From positions 3,338,501-3,402,500 of the forward strand of contig NZ_CP080267.1 of assembly GCF_019431375.1 (NCBI RefSeq): a DNA stretch of 64,000 nucleotides, read 5' to 3'. Made by a program: the position numbers and the translations under genes. The notes beneath the pieces are model-generated. The model saw nothing but the letters and a program-made list of their open reading frames with translations. It ran no database searches and was not told the DNA's origin. The stretch's first letter is position 1, and each line of letters opens with the position of its first letter. Positions 1-8,689 of the stretch are shown piece after piece. Source of the stretch: Alcanivorax sp. GTDB lineage: Bacteria > Pseudomonadota > Gammaproteobacteria > Pseudomonadales > Alcanivoracaceae.

Positions 1-1
1 C

Positions 2-262
2 GCTATGCAATATCATATAGGAGATAAGACAAAGGTTTATCCTGGTATCGGAAGTACTGAGCTTCACTTTGACTATGGAAAGGACTGGAAACACCTGGAT
101 ATGTCTAAGCTCCCCACAGCCCCAAGCCATGTAATCGGCCCTGATGGCAAATGGAAGAAGCTGAAAAAGCATGAACGGGAAGCCCACATTCCCGGGCCGG
201 CGTGGGAATCTTTGACCCCGGAGCAGGCGGAAGCCCTTTTCGAGGAACCCCATCGAAAATAG
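2..262 (+). CDS. DUF6708-like protein, C-terminal part (cut by window edge)
   Basis: The frame is open to the left edge, so the start lies outside the window; the first codon seen (Ala) precedes MQYHIGDKTKVY. The last 60 or so residues are nearly identical to the tail of the protein at 755-1768 (KDWKHLDM, KLPTAPSHVI, KHEREAHIPGPAWESL), so this is the end of a paralogous copy. That protein family resembles DUF6708 membrane proteins, whose biochemical function is not established. Some members lie near type VI secretion effector genes, but nothing here proves that link. It ends with a TAG stop, 47 bases before the next gene. Confidence 0.6.
   Translation, partial: AMQYHIGDKTKVYPGIGSTELHFDYGKDWKHLDMSKLPTAPSHVIGPDGKWKKLKKHEREAHIPGPAWESLTPEQAEALFEEPHRK
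73..259 (+). repeat. 187-bp direct repeat, copy 1 (paralogue tails)
   Basis: This stretch matches 1555-1741 with only scattered substitutions and no gaps. Both copies encode the C-terminal tail of the DUF6708-like proteins. The sequence upstream of the match diverges quickly, so the shared tail looks like a recent duplication or gene conversion limited to the 3' end. Confidence 0.85.
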
Positions 263-308
263 AAAGCGAAACGCCCAGCATCCTGATCAGCGGGAGAGCA
301 AGCCCAGC

Positions 309-755
309 TTGTTGCCGATGGATAACACCCCTGCCCCGAGCAGCGACCATGTCATCATCAAGGCCCGAGTGGATATGAGCGGCTACCAGGTGGGTCAGAG
401 CAAACTGAATCTGGTGGTTTCGCTCTTCCATGAGCCGGGCTGGATTCCGGGTGAGTCCGGCATGCGCTACCTCAGCCAGGCCCTGCATACCAAAGAGATT
501 TTGGATGGCGAGGACCTGGTTGCATTGGAGGGTTATCTGAGACTGCCGAAAGAGGTCGCCAGTCACGGCTTTGGCCGGGCAGAAATTGAAGCCAGCCTGG
601 ACCTGTTCGGCGATGGCTCGCTTATCGCTCCGGTAGAGGGGGCAGCGACTCACTGGAGTTGGCGGTGGGAAGACAAGGCCATCGCTGATCACGCCTGGCA
701 GCATATTGAAAGAACGGGTAATCCACCAACAGCGAAGCCGGAGAAAATCGACTAA
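309..755 (+). CDS. Hypothetical protein between two DUF6708-like paralogues
   Basis: A 148-residue, soluble, acidic protein with no signal peptide or membrane segment. I do not recognise the family. The frame can start at TTG 309 or ATG 318. A GGAG at 293-296 sits 12 bases before the TTG and 21 before the ATG, so the TTG is slightly favoured. Its stop overlaps the next start (TAATG at 753-757), which implies translational coupling with the DUF6708-like membrane protein. The sandwich position between two copies of that protein suggests a cassette repeated at least once beyond the left edge. A role as effector, adaptor or immunity-type partner is possible but unproven. Confidence 0.6.
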   Translation: MLPMDNTPAPSSDHVIIKARVDMSGYQVGQSKLNLVVSLFHEPGWIPGESGMRYLSQALHTKEILDGEDLVALEGYLRLPKEVASHGFGRAEIEASLDLFGDGSLIAPVEGAATHWSWRWEDKAIADHAWQHIERTGNPPTAKPEKID

Positions 756-1768
756 TGCCGATATTAAAAATGGAAGGGCGTATCTGGCATTTAGCCAGAA
801 TGATCAACAAACCGGAGGCATGGTCGGACAATGCCGACCTTCGCCCTTTCCCAGAGGTAAAAAGGCAGAGAAAGGAAATGAGTATGCTGCCTCCCTTTGT
901 CTGGGGTGCAAAGGATGTCCTGGTTTTCGGGTATCGACCCTATGGTTTGTTTGTTTGCGTGAGCGGGGCAATCGTCATTGTTAATGCTATATCCTGGATG
1001 CTTCCTTTTTTTATCGGCAGTGGTGATCTTTTCTGGTTCTGGTTTTTTATCATCACGTTGGTTGTAGGCGCATCGATGGTTTACTACGGCCTTTTTTCTA
1101 CAAGCCGCCGTTTTCTGGCCTTTGATCGGCGGCGAGGATTGGTGCATTTTTCTCGGCCTCTTTTGGGGAGCTATATCAGTGTTCCCTGGAAGAATGCCCA
1201 CTTTATGAAGATTCGCTGGCATATTCCAAATATATGGAAAGTCGGGAAAACAGATGAGGATGCTTTTTATTTCCTTCCCCCCCCGTTTTATGCTCCAAAA
1301 TCTCTGTTGTTGTCGTATATCTTTCGTAAGCAAATGATTTGTCCTGGATATGAGCCGGACGAGCAATGGTGGCTGGCTGTGCATTTTATGTGCTACGGCC
1401 CTGCACATCATAAGAATATGACCAAGATGCTGGGGATTCGACAAGAAAACTGTGATGCCTGCTTTAATGGAGATATGACGGCCATGCAGTACTTTATTGG
1501 TACGAAAACCAAAGTATTGGGTCTTGGGGCGGGAAACTTTGAGAGGCCTTTTACCTATGGAAAGGACTGGAAACACCTGGATATGACTAAACTTCCCACA
1601 GCCCCAAGCCATGTAATCGCCTCTGACGGCAAGTGGAAGAAACTGAAAAAGCATGAACGGGAAGCCCACATTCCCGGGCCGGCTTGGGAGTCTTTGACCC
1701 TGGAGCAGGCGGAAGCCCTTTTCGAGGAGCCCCATCGAAAACGGAGAGCCGAGCGTCGCGCCTCTTGA
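755..1768 (+). CDS. DUF6708-like membrane protein
   Basis: A 337-residue protein with two adjacent hydrophobic segments at about residues 65-82 and 88-113, followed by a Trp/His-rich cytoplasmic part (IRWHIPNIWKVG, WWLAVHFMCYG). This layout is that of DUF6708 family proteins of unknown function. The start overlaps the stop of the gene before it. The conserved tail KDWKHLDMTKLPTAPSHV is shared with the partial gene at the left edge. Base composition is clearly richer in A+T than the genes from 1.9 kb onward, which fits acquisition by transfer. Function unknown; the family call is from memory of the fold pattern, not a search. Confidence 0.65.
   Translation: MPILKMEGRIWHLARMINKPEAWSDNADLRPFPEVKRQRKEMSMLPPFVWGAKDVLVFGYRPYGLFVCVSGAIVIVNAISWMLPFFIGSGDLFWFWFFIITLVVGASMVYYGLFSTSRRFLAFDRRRGLVHFSRPLLGSYISVPWKNAHFMKIRWHIPNIWKVGKTDEDAFYFLPPPFYAPKSLLLSYIFRKQMICPGYEPDEQWWLAVHFMCYGPAHHKNMTKMLGIRQENCDACFNGDMTAMQYFIGTKTKVLGLGAGNFERPFTYGKDWKHLDMTKLPTAPSHVIASDGKWKKLKKHEREAHIPGPAWESLTLEQAEALFEEPHRKRRAERRAS
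1555..1741 (+). repeat. 187-bp direct repeat, copy 2 (paralogue tails)
   Basis: Second copy of the repeat at 73-259, inside the 3' end of the DUF6708-like gene. After the shared CATCGAAAA the copies diverge: copy 1 stops at once (TAG) while this copy continues for about nine codons. Confidence 0.85.
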
Positions 1769-1904
1769 TGGCAGAGGCCATGGACGGCCTCTGCGATGTC
1801 ATTGCAGCCATGGTAGGTCAATAGTCTGAAATTTAACCACTGTCGTTGCCGCTTTAACCCCGCCTGCGATATTGTGCATAAAAACAACAATAACAGAGGT
1901 AATC

Positions 1905-3065
1905 ATGGCTGCGCGGCTGCTGGCAGGGATGCTGGGGGGTATGTTGTGTTGTCTTCCCCTTTCTTTATATTCGGCGCCTGTTGATCAGGCTCATGAGCGG
2001 GCACGGGCAACCTTTGCCCAGAAGGCGCCGCTGGAACTGGATGTGCAGGTGCTGGAGACGCCCTGGGTATCAGTACCGTTTGATTCTTCTTCCTATACCT
2101 ACACCTACGATGAAATTCGCCAGCAGTGGCCCGGTTTTATGCGGGGGCTGCGGATCCCGTTTCCGTCGCCGGACTATCTGAAAGCGCGCTATCAACGTTT
2201 CCCTTCCCTTTATCGCGATCTGCATTATCAGGATGACAACTGGGAGCAGCACAGCCGCAATGTGCTGGAGGTCTGGCAGGCGTTTTTCCGTGGGGACTTC
2301 CGCCATGCCCGTGAGCTTGGCAAGCGTTATGGCGGCTATGCCCGGGTGCCGGGGCTGGTATCGCAGATTATCTACGCCACCTATCTGGCGCCTTCACATA
2401 CCCAGAAGCAGCAGCTGTTGCAGGAGGCCATTAACGAGATGGCCTGGTTTGGTGAGCAGGTGGCCATTCTGCCGGGGGAGGAAGGGCTGACGGCGGATTA
2501 CTGCATGCTGCGTCTCGGTTTTGGCTATGCGGTGGCGCGGCTGGCGGAGGATGAGTCGGTGCCGGCCACGCTGCAGCGCAATTACGCGGCCATGGTGATC
2601 AATGCGGCCACCGAGATTCTGGCGGTGGAGCCACGGCATCCGCTGGCACTGTCGCTGAGCGCGGCGTTCGAGGCCAATGTGCTGCGCCGGGTGGGCAAGG
2701 CGGCGGGCAGGCTGACTCTGGCGGCGGACAGCAAGGATGCCACCCGTCCCTTTGAGTTGTCGCTGCAGGCGGTGCCGGATCTGGCGATTGTGCGTTATGA
2801 GTATGCCAACAGCCTGCTTTATACCTACCAGGGCGACGCAGCGGAGCAGGCGCTGGCGCAATTGCAGAAGGCCGCCGAGATGCCGGCGCGGTTTTCCATG
2901 GAGTGGCTGGACCGGGCCTATGCCCGCAAGCGGCTGCAGGAAGTGCAGGCCTGGCGTGACAGCGGCATGAGTTTCAAGCGCTTTGACCGTAAGCGGCGCA
3001 AGTTCATGCGCAAGGAAAACCACAACCTCTACGCGGTGACCCGCTCGCCCTTTCTGGTAGACTAG
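1905..3065 (+). CDS. Exported hypothetical protein (TPR-like helical repeats)
   Basis: 386 residues from the ATG at 1905, which is preceded by AGAGG; an upstream in-frame ATG at 1872 lacks a good ribosome site. The first 25 or so residues (MAARLLAGMLGGMLCCLPLS) form a Sec signal peptide with a likely cut after LYSA. The mature part is alpha-helical, with Ala/Leu-rich segments resembling divergent tetratricopeptide repeats (for example around residues 130-330). No catalytic motif is visible. It ends just before a REP-type hairpin and dapB. Function unknown; periplasmic location is inferred from the signal. Confidence 0.7.
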   Translation: MAARLLAGMLGGMLCCLPLSLYSAPVDQAHERARATFAQKAPLELDVQVLETPWVSVPFDSSSYTYTYDEIRQQWPGFMRGLRIPFPSPDYLKARYQRFPSLYRDLHYQDDNWEQHSRNVLEVWQAFFRGDFRHARELGKRYGGYARVPGLVSQIIYATYLAPSHTQKQQLLQEAINEMAWFGEQVAILPGEEGLTADYCMLRLGFGYAVARLAEDESVPATLQRNYAAMVINAATEILAVEPRHPLALSLSAAFEANVLRRVGKAAGRLTLAADSKDATRPFELSLQAVPDLAIVRYEYANSLLYTYQGDAAEQALAQLQKAAEMPARFSMEWLDRAYARKRLQEVQAWRDSGMSFKRFDRKRRKFMRKENHNLYAVTRSPFLVD

Positions 3066-3084
3066 CCGTCTTTGTCATTTTGTT

Positions 3085-3112
3085 GTGGGAGCGGTCGAGT
3101 GGCCGCTCCCAC
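3085..3112. repeat. REP-type palindrome (GTGGGAGCGG ... CCGCTCCCAC)
   Basis: A perfect 10-bp inverted repeat with an 8-base loop, of the GTRGGAGCGG type common between genes in Pseudomonas and related genera. It lies 20 bases after the exported protein gene and 24 before dapB, so it may fold in the RNA between them. Confidence 0.7.
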
Positions 3113-3136
3113 GGTGTGATTTCCAAGGAATACAGC

Positions 3137-3964
3137 ATGAAAGTAGGCATTATCGGCGCGGCCGGTCGCATGGGCCGGATTCTGATCGAGGCCACCCTGG
3201 CCAACCCGGATACTACCCTGGCGGCGGCGGTGGACGTGCCCGGTTCCAGCCTGATCGGTGCCGATGCCGGCGAGCTGGTAGGGCAGGGCGCCAGCGGCGT
3301 GATGCTGGCGGATGACCTGAATAAGGTGGTCAAGGATGCCGATGTATTTATCGATTTCACCGTGCCGGAAGCCACCGCCCGCAATGTAGAGGTCTGCCGT
3401 GCGGCGGGAACCAAGCTGGTGATCGGTACCACCGGGCTGGATGACGACCAGAAGGCTGCCTTGCGCACTGCCAGTGAGGACATCGCTATCTGTTTTGCGC
3501 CCAACTACTCCATCGGCGTGAATCTGTGCTTCAAGTTGCTGGAAACCGCCGCCCGTGTGATGGCAGAAGAGGCGGATATCGAGGTGATTGAGGCCCATCA
3601 TCGTCACAAGATCGATGCGCCATCCGGCACCGCCCTGCGTATGGGGGAAGTGGTGGCCCAGACCCTCGGGCGTGACCTGAACGAATGCGCCGTCTATGGG
3701 CGTGAGGGTCGTACCGGTGAGCGCGATCGCCAGACCATCGGTTTCGAGACCATTCGTGCCGGGGACATTGTCGGGGATCACACCGTCATGTTCGCCGCCG
3801 ACGGCGAGCGGGTGGAAATCACCCACAAGGCCTCCAGCCGCATGGCCTTTGGCCGTGGTGCTGTCCGGGCTGCCGCCTGGCTGGGCGGGCACGACAAGGG
3901 ATTGTTCGACATGCAGGACGTGCTCGGCCTGACGGGCGAGAGCGCCGGCTGGGGCAAGAAATAA
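3137..3964 (+). CDS. dapB: 4-hydroxy-tetrahydrodipicolinate reductase
   Basis: A 275-residue DapB that reduces 4-hydroxy-tetrahydrodipicolinate with NAD(P)H in lysine and diaminopimelate synthesis. The dinucleotide site GAAGRMGR is at residues 7-14 and the catalytic segment EAHHRHKIDAPSGTA lies near residues 150-165. The ATG at 3137 follows AAGGA and gives the standard MKVGIIGAAG N-terminus; earlier in-frame starts would add an unrelated leader that overlaps a REP hairpin. It sits before carAB as in Pseudomonas, although dnaJ, normally upstream of dapB there, is absent. Confidence 0.97.
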   Translation: MKVGIIGAAGRMGRILIEATLANPDTTLAAAVDVPGSSLIGADAGELVGQGASGVMLADDLNKVVKDADVFIDFTVPEATARNVEVCRAAGTKLVIGTTGLDDDQKAALRTASEDIAICFAPNYSIGVNLCFKLLETAARVMAEEADIEVIEAHHRHKIDAPSGTALRMGEVVAQTLGRDLNECAVYGREGRTGERDRQTIGFETIRAGDIVGDHTVMFAADGERVEITHKASSRMAFGRGAVRAAAWLGGHDKGLFDMQDVLGLTGESAGWGKK

Positions 3965-4039
3965 GGCCCCATACGCCATGCCGCAGGGGCTGGGCCTGCC
4001 CATTGCGTGGCGCGTGCCGTGGGCTTGCGGTCCTTGAGC

Positions 4040-4068
4040 GTGACATTTGTCTCCCGAGGCCCTAAAAT
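4040..4068 (+). promoter_or_regulatory. Probable sigma-70 promoter of carAB
   Basis: GTGACA at 4040-4045, a 17-base spacer and TAAAAT at 4063-4068, each hexamer one mismatch from consensus. Transcription would start near 4075, giving a leader of about 130 nt that includes the terminator-like hairpin at 4117-4151. Confidence 0.55.
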
Positions 4069-4116
4069 ACGCGCAGCCCGTGATGGGCGTGCGGGGCACT
4101 GATGACGAATTTCATG

Positions 4117-4151
4117 AAAAAGCGAGGTGGAGCAATCCATCTCGCTTTTTT
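4117..4151 (+). terminator. Intrinsic terminator-like hairpin in the carA leader (possible attenuator)
   Basis: AAAAAGCGAG pairs perfectly with CTCGCTTTTT, extended by GTGGA/TCCAT (one G-T pair) around a GCAA loop: a 15-bp stem ending in a T-run. It lies between the predicted promoter and carA, about 55 bases before the start, so read-through would be needed to express carA. A small GCCC/GGGC hairpin (4076-4088) and the self-complementary TTTCATGAAA (4110-4119) could form competing structures. It could instead simply end dapB transcription. Confidence 0.6.
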
Positions 4152-4205
4152 GCGAATGTGCCCTGCCGCATATCTCCCTATATTCTTACCAGCCTGGAGG
4201 TTGCG

Positions 4206-5339
4206 TTGACGGTTCCCGCCATTCTCGCTCTTGAAGACGGAAGCATCTTTCGGGGTGTTGCTATCGGTGCCACGGGTCAGACCGTGGGTGAAGTGGTGTT
4301 CAACACCGCGATGACCGGCTACCAGGAAATCCTTACGGATCCCTCCTACGCCAAACAGATTGTGACCCTGACCTATCCTCATATTGGCAACACCGGTGTG
4401 ACGCCCGAGGACGAAGAGTCCGCCCAGATCTGGGCCTCTGGCCTGGTGATCCGCGATCTGGCCATGACGGTCAGTAACTGGCGTAGCCAGCAGTCCCTGC
4501 CGGACTACCTGCGCGACAACAATATCGTGGCCATTGCGGAGATCGACACCCGCCGCCTGACCCGCATCCTGCGTGACAAGGGCGCCCAGAACGGCTGCAT
4601 TATCGCCGGCGATAACCTGGATGAATCCGTCGCGCTGGAAGCGGCCAAAGGGTTCCCGGGCCTGAAGGGCATGGATCTGGCCAAGGAAGTCACCGTCAGT
4701 GACGCCTATAGCTGGACCGAGTCCACCTGGGACCTGGAAAAAGGCCATACCGAGCAGACCGACACACGCTTTCATGTGGTGGCTTACGATTACGGCGTCA
4801 AGCGCAACATCCTGCGCATGCTGGCCGAGCGTGGCTGCAAGCTCACCGTGGTGCCGGCGCAGACTCCGGCCGCCGATGTGCTGGCCATGAATCCTGACGG
4901 CATCTTTCTGTCCAACGGCCCCGGTGACCCGGAGCCTTGTGACTATGCCATCGAGGCCATCAAGGAGATCGTCGCCACCGGCAAGCCGGTATTCGGTATC
5001 TGCCTGGGCCATCAGCTGCTGGCCCTGGCCAGTGGCGCCAAGACCATGAAGATGGGCACTGGCCACCACGGCGCTAACCACCCGGTGAAGACCTTGGCCG
5101 ATGACACCGTGATGATCACCAGCCAGAACCACGGTTTTGCCGTGGATATGGACTCCCTGCCCGATAATCTGAAGGTGACGCATGTGTCCCTCTTCGATGG
5201 CACCTTGCAGGGTATTCACCGCACTGATGTGCCGGCCTTCAGCTTCCAGGGGCACCCGGAAGCAAGCCCTGGTCCGCGTGACTGTGCGCCATTGTTCGAT
5301 CACTTCATCGAACTGATGGAAGCGAAGAGCCAAGAGTAA
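4206..5339 (+). CDS. carA: Carbamoyl-phosphate synthase small subunit
   Basis: 377-residue glutamine amidotransferase subunit that feeds ammonia to CarB for arginine and pyrimidine synthesis. The class I GATase nucleophile is Cys266 in GICLGHQLLALASG, with the partner HPEASPGP near the C-terminus. The start is TTG 4206, five bases after GGAGG, aligning with the usual CarA N-terminus (LTVPAILALEDG). The frame is open further upstream to an ATG at 4083, but that would add 41 non-homologous residues across the terminator hairpin. Cotranscribed with carB 66 bases downstream. Confidence 0.96.
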   Translation: MTVPAILALEDGSIFRGVAIGATGQTVGEVVFNTAMTGYQEILTDPSYAKQIVTLTYPHIGNTGVTPEDEESAQIWASGLVIRDLAMTVSNWRSQQSLPDYLRDNNIVAIAEIDTRRLTRILRDKGAQNGCIIAGDNLDESVALEAAKGFPGLKGMDLAKEVTVSDAYSWTESTWDLEKGHTEQTDTRFHVVAYDYGVKRNILRMLAERGCKLTVVPAQTPAADVLAMNPDGIFLSNGPGDPEPCDYAIEAIKEIVATGKPVFGICLGHQLLALASGAKTMKMGTGHHGANHPVKTLADDTVMITSQNHGFAVDMDSLPDNLKVTHVSLFDGTLQGIHRTDVPAFSFQGHPEASPGPRDCAPLFDHFIELMEAKSQE

Positions 5340-5405
5340 GCCAGAGCCTGACCCGGCATCGCCGGGTCCCTGATGCAGCCATTTACGTCTGACGGTTAGT
5401 GAACT

Positions 5406-8400
5406 ATGCCGAAAAGAACTGACATACAAAGCATTCTCATCATTGGTGCTGGCCCGATTGTTATCGGCCAGGCCTGTGAGTTTGACTATTCCGGTGCCCA
5501 GGCCTGCAAGGCCCTGCGTGAAGAGGGTTTCCGGGTCATCCTGGTGAACTCCAATCCGGCCACCATCATGACCGACCCGGCCATGGCCGATGCCACCTAC
5601 ATCGAGCCGATCACCTGGCAAACCGTGGCCAAGATCATCGAAAAAGAGCGCCCGGACGCCCTGCTGCCCACCATGGGCGGGCAGACCGCCCTCAATTGCG
5701 CGCTGGATCTGGACAAGCACGGCGTGCTGGCCGAGTTCGGTGTGGAAATGATCGGCGCCACCCAGGATGCCATCGACAAGGCGGAAGACCGGCACCGTTT
5801 CGACCAGGCCATGAAGGCCATCGGTCTGGAGTGCCCGCGCTCTGCCATGGCTCACAACATGGAAGAAGCCAATGCGGCGCTGGAAGAGCTGGGCTTTCCC
5901 TGCATTATCCGGCCCAGCTTCACCATGGGTGGTTCCGGTGGTGGTGTTGCCTATAACCGGGAAGAGTTCGAGGAAATCTGCCAGCGTGGTCTGGACCTGT
6001 CGCCCACCAACGAGCTGTTGATCGACGAGTCCCTGCTGGGCTGGAAAGAGTACGAGATGGAGGTGGTCCGCGACAAAAAGGACAACTGCATCATCGTTTG
6101 CTCCATCGAAAACTTTGACCCCTTGGGTGTGCATACCGGTGACTCCATCACCGTAGCCCCGGCGCAGACCCTCACCGATAAAGAATTCCAGATCATGCGC
6201 GACGCCTCCCTGGCGGTGCTGCGCGAGATCGGTGTGGAAACCGGCGGTTCCAACGTGCAGTTCGGGGTCAACCCGGACAACGGCCGCATGGTGGTGATCG
6301 AAATGAATCCGCGGGTGAGCCGTTCTTCGGCACTGGCCTCCAAGGCCACCGGTTTCCCGATTGCCAAGGTGGCCGCCAAGCTGGCGGTGGGTTACACCCT
6401 GGACGAGCTGCAGAACGAGATCACTGGTGGCAAGACCCCGGCCTCCTTCGAGCCGTCCATCGATTACGTGGTTACCAAGATTCCGCGCTTCAACTTCGAG
6501 AAATTTGCCGAAGCGGACGCGGTACTGACTACCCAGATGAAGTCCGTAGGCGAAGTGATGGCCATCGGTCGTAACTTCCAGGAATCGGTGCAGAAAGCTC
6601 TGCGCGGTCTGGAAACCGAGTCCGTGGGCTTTGATCCCAGTGTGGACCCGTCCGCGCCGGATGCCCGCGAGCAGGTGGCCCAGTTGCTGGCCACGCCGGG
6701 GCCGGAACGGATCTGGATTGTCGGTGATGCCTTCCGGGTCGGCATGACCGTGGATGATGTGTTCAACATCACCAAGATCGACCGCTGGTACCTGGTGCAG
6801 ATCGAGGATCTGGTGCGTGCCGAGCAGCAGTTGGCAGCTACCACATTCAGCGACCTGAACCGCGACAGCCTGTATGCGCTCAAGCGCAAGGGCTTCTCTG
6901 ATGCCCGCCTGGCACAGCTGCTGGGTGTGAAGGAAGCGGACGTTCGCGGCAAGCGCGACGAGCTGGGCGTGCAGCCTATCTACAAGCGGGTGGATACCTG
7001 CGCGGCGGAGTTTTCCACTGACACCGCCTACATGTACTCGAGCTATGACGAAGAGTGCGAGGCGAACCCGTCCGACCGCGACAAGATCATGGTGATCGGC
7101 GGCGGCCCCAACCGTATCGGTCAGGGTATCGAGTTCGATTACTGCTGTGTGCACGCTGCCTTTGCCATGAAGGATGACGGTTACGAGACCATCATGGTCA
7201 ACTGTAACCCGGAAACCGTGTCCACCGATTACGACACCTCCGACCGCCTGTATTTCGAGCCGGTGACCCTGGAAGATGTGCTGGCCATCGTCGCCAAGGA
7301 AAAGCCCAAGGGTGTGATCGTACAGTACGGCGGCCAGACGCCGCTGAAGCTGGCCCGTGCCCTGCAGGCCGCCGGTGTGCCCATTATCGGTACCCCGCCG
7401 GATGCCATTGATGAGGCAGAAGACCGGGAGCGGTTCCAGCAGATGGTCAACAAGCTTGGCCTCAAGCAGCCGCCCAACCGTACTGCCCGCTCCATGGAGG
7501 ATGGCGTTCGCCTGGCGGAGGAAATCGGTTATCCGCTGGTGGTGCGTCCCTCCTATGTATTGGGCGGTCGCGCCATGGAAATCGTTTACAGCGAAGCCGA
7601 GCTGCGCAACTACATGATGAACGCGGTATCCGTGTCCAACGATTCGCCAGTGCTGCTGGATCGCTTCCTGGACGACGCCATTGAAGTGGACGTGGATGCG
7701 GTCTGCGACGGCACCGATGTGGTGATCGGCGGCATCATGCAGCATATCGAGCAGGCCGGCGTGCACTCCGGTGACTCCGCCTGTTCCCTGCCGCCGTACT
7801 CCCTGGACGAAGAGGTACAGAACGTGATGCGCCAGCAGGCCGCCGACATGGCGCTGGAGCTGGGCGTGATCGGTTTGATGAATGTGCAGTTCGCGGTCAA
7901 GAGCGGTGAGGTGTATGTTCTGGAAGTGAATCCCCGTGCGTCGCGGACCGTGCCCTACGTGTCCAAGTGCATCGGCGTGTCCCTGGCCAAGGTGGCGGCC
8001 CGTTGTATGGCCGGTACCAGCCTCAAGGAGCAGGGCTTCACCGAAGAGGTCAAACCACAGCATTACTTCGTGAAGGAAGCGGTATTCCCGTTTGCCAAGT
8101 TCCCGAAGGTGGACCCCATTCTCGGCCCGGAAATGAAATCCACCGGGGAAGTGATGGGCGTTGGTGCCACCTTTGCGGAGGCCTTTGGCAAGGCGTCGCT
8201 GGGAGCCGGCGAAAAGCTCCCGGAAAAAGGCACCGCCTTTATTTCGGTGCGGGAAGTGGACAAGCCAGCGGCCATTGATGTGGCGCGTATGCTGATCGAG
8301 CGTGGTTTCAACCTGGTGGCCACCCGTGGTACCGCCAAGGTGATCAGCGACGCCGGTCTGGAAGTGAAAGTGGTCAACAAGGTGCTGGAAGGGCGTCCGC

Positions 8401-8624
8401 ATATCGTCGACATGATCAAGAATGACGAGATTGCCCTGATCGTGAACACCACCGAGGGCAAGCAGGCGATCCGCGATTCCTTCGCTATCCGTCGCTCCGC
8501 CCTGCAGCACCGGGTGTTCTACACCACCACCATTACCGCGGCCCATGCGGTGTGTCAGGCGCTGGGTATCAGTGGTGAACCCACAGTTCGCCGCCTGCAG
8601 GACTTGCACGCACAAATGCAGTAA
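5406..8624 (+). CDS. carB: Carbamoyl-phosphate synthase large subunit
   Basis: 1072 residues, the full family length. Two homologous halves each carry a pre-ATP-grasp and ATP-grasp domain: the carboxyphosphate half (about 1-400, with PSFTMGGSGGGVAYN) and the carbamate half (about 555-935, with RPSYVLGGRAMEIVYS), joined by the oligomerisation domain and ended by an allosteric MGS-like domain (about 936-1072). It makes carbamoyl phosphate from bicarbonate, ATP and the ammonia channelled from CarA. A small ACCCGGC/GCCGGGT hairpin sits between carA and carB. Confidence 0.98.
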   Translation: MPKRTDIQSILIIGAGPIVIGQACEFDYSGAQACKALREEGFRVILVNSNPATIMTDPAMADATYIEPITWQTVAKIIEKERPDALLPTMGGQTALNCALDLDKHGVLAEFGVEMIGATQDAIDKAEDRHRFDQAMKAIGLECPRSAMAHNMEEANAALEELGFPCIIRPSFTMGGSGGGVAYNREEFEEICQRGLDLSPTNELLIDESLLGWKEYEMEVVRDKKDNCIIVCSIENFDPLGVHTGDSITVAPAQTLTDKEFQIMRDASLAVLREIGVETGGSNVQFGVNPDNGRMVVIEMNPRVSRSSALASKATGFPIAKVAAKLAVGYTLDELQNEITGGKTPASFEPSIDYVVTKIPRFNFEKFAEADAVLTTQMKSVGEVMAIGRNFQESVQKALRGLETESVGFDPSVDPSAPDAREQVAQLLATPGPERIWIVGDAFRVGMTVDDVFNITKIDRWYLVQIEDLVRAEQQLAATTFSDLNRDSLYALKRKGFSDARLAQLLGVKEADVRGKRDELGVQPIYKRVDTCAAEFSTDTAYMYSSYDEECEANPSDRDKIMVIGGGPNRIGQGIEFDYCCVHAAFAMKDDGYETIMVNCNPETVSTDYDTSDRLYFEPVTLEDVLAIVAKEKPKGVIVQYGGQTPLKLARALQAAGVPIIGTPPDAIDEAEDRERFQQMVNKLGLKQPPNRTARSMEDGVRLAEEIGYPLVVRPSYVLGGRAMEIVYSEAELRNYMMNAVSVSNDSPVLLDRFLDDAIEVDVDAVCDGTDVVIGGIMQHIEQAGVHSGDSACSLPPYSLDEEVQNVMRQQAADMALELGVIGLMNVQFAVKSGEVYVLEVNPRASRTVPYVSKCIGVSLAKVAARCMAGTSLKEQGFTEEVKPQHYFVKEAVFPFAKFPKVDPILGPEMKSTGEVMGVGATFAEAFGKASLGAGEKLPEKGTAFISVREVDKPAAIDVARMLIERGFNLVATRGTAKVISDAGLEVKVVNKVLEGRPHIVDMIKNDEIALIVNTTEGKQAIRDSFAIRRSALQHRVFYTTTITAAHAVCQALGISGEPTVRRLQDLHAQMQ

Positions 8625-8689
8625 ATCGTCCCTGGGAGCGCTCGGAGCTGAGTGCTCCGGGCGGTTTCCATAAAAAGACGAGGACAACT

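Noticed and set aside
4062..8687. A 1541-codon open frame antisense to carA, carB and the greA start
   Set aside because: Its His/Gly-rich translation mirrors GC-biased codons of carAB; no ribosome site or family resemblance, and the + strand genes are certain.
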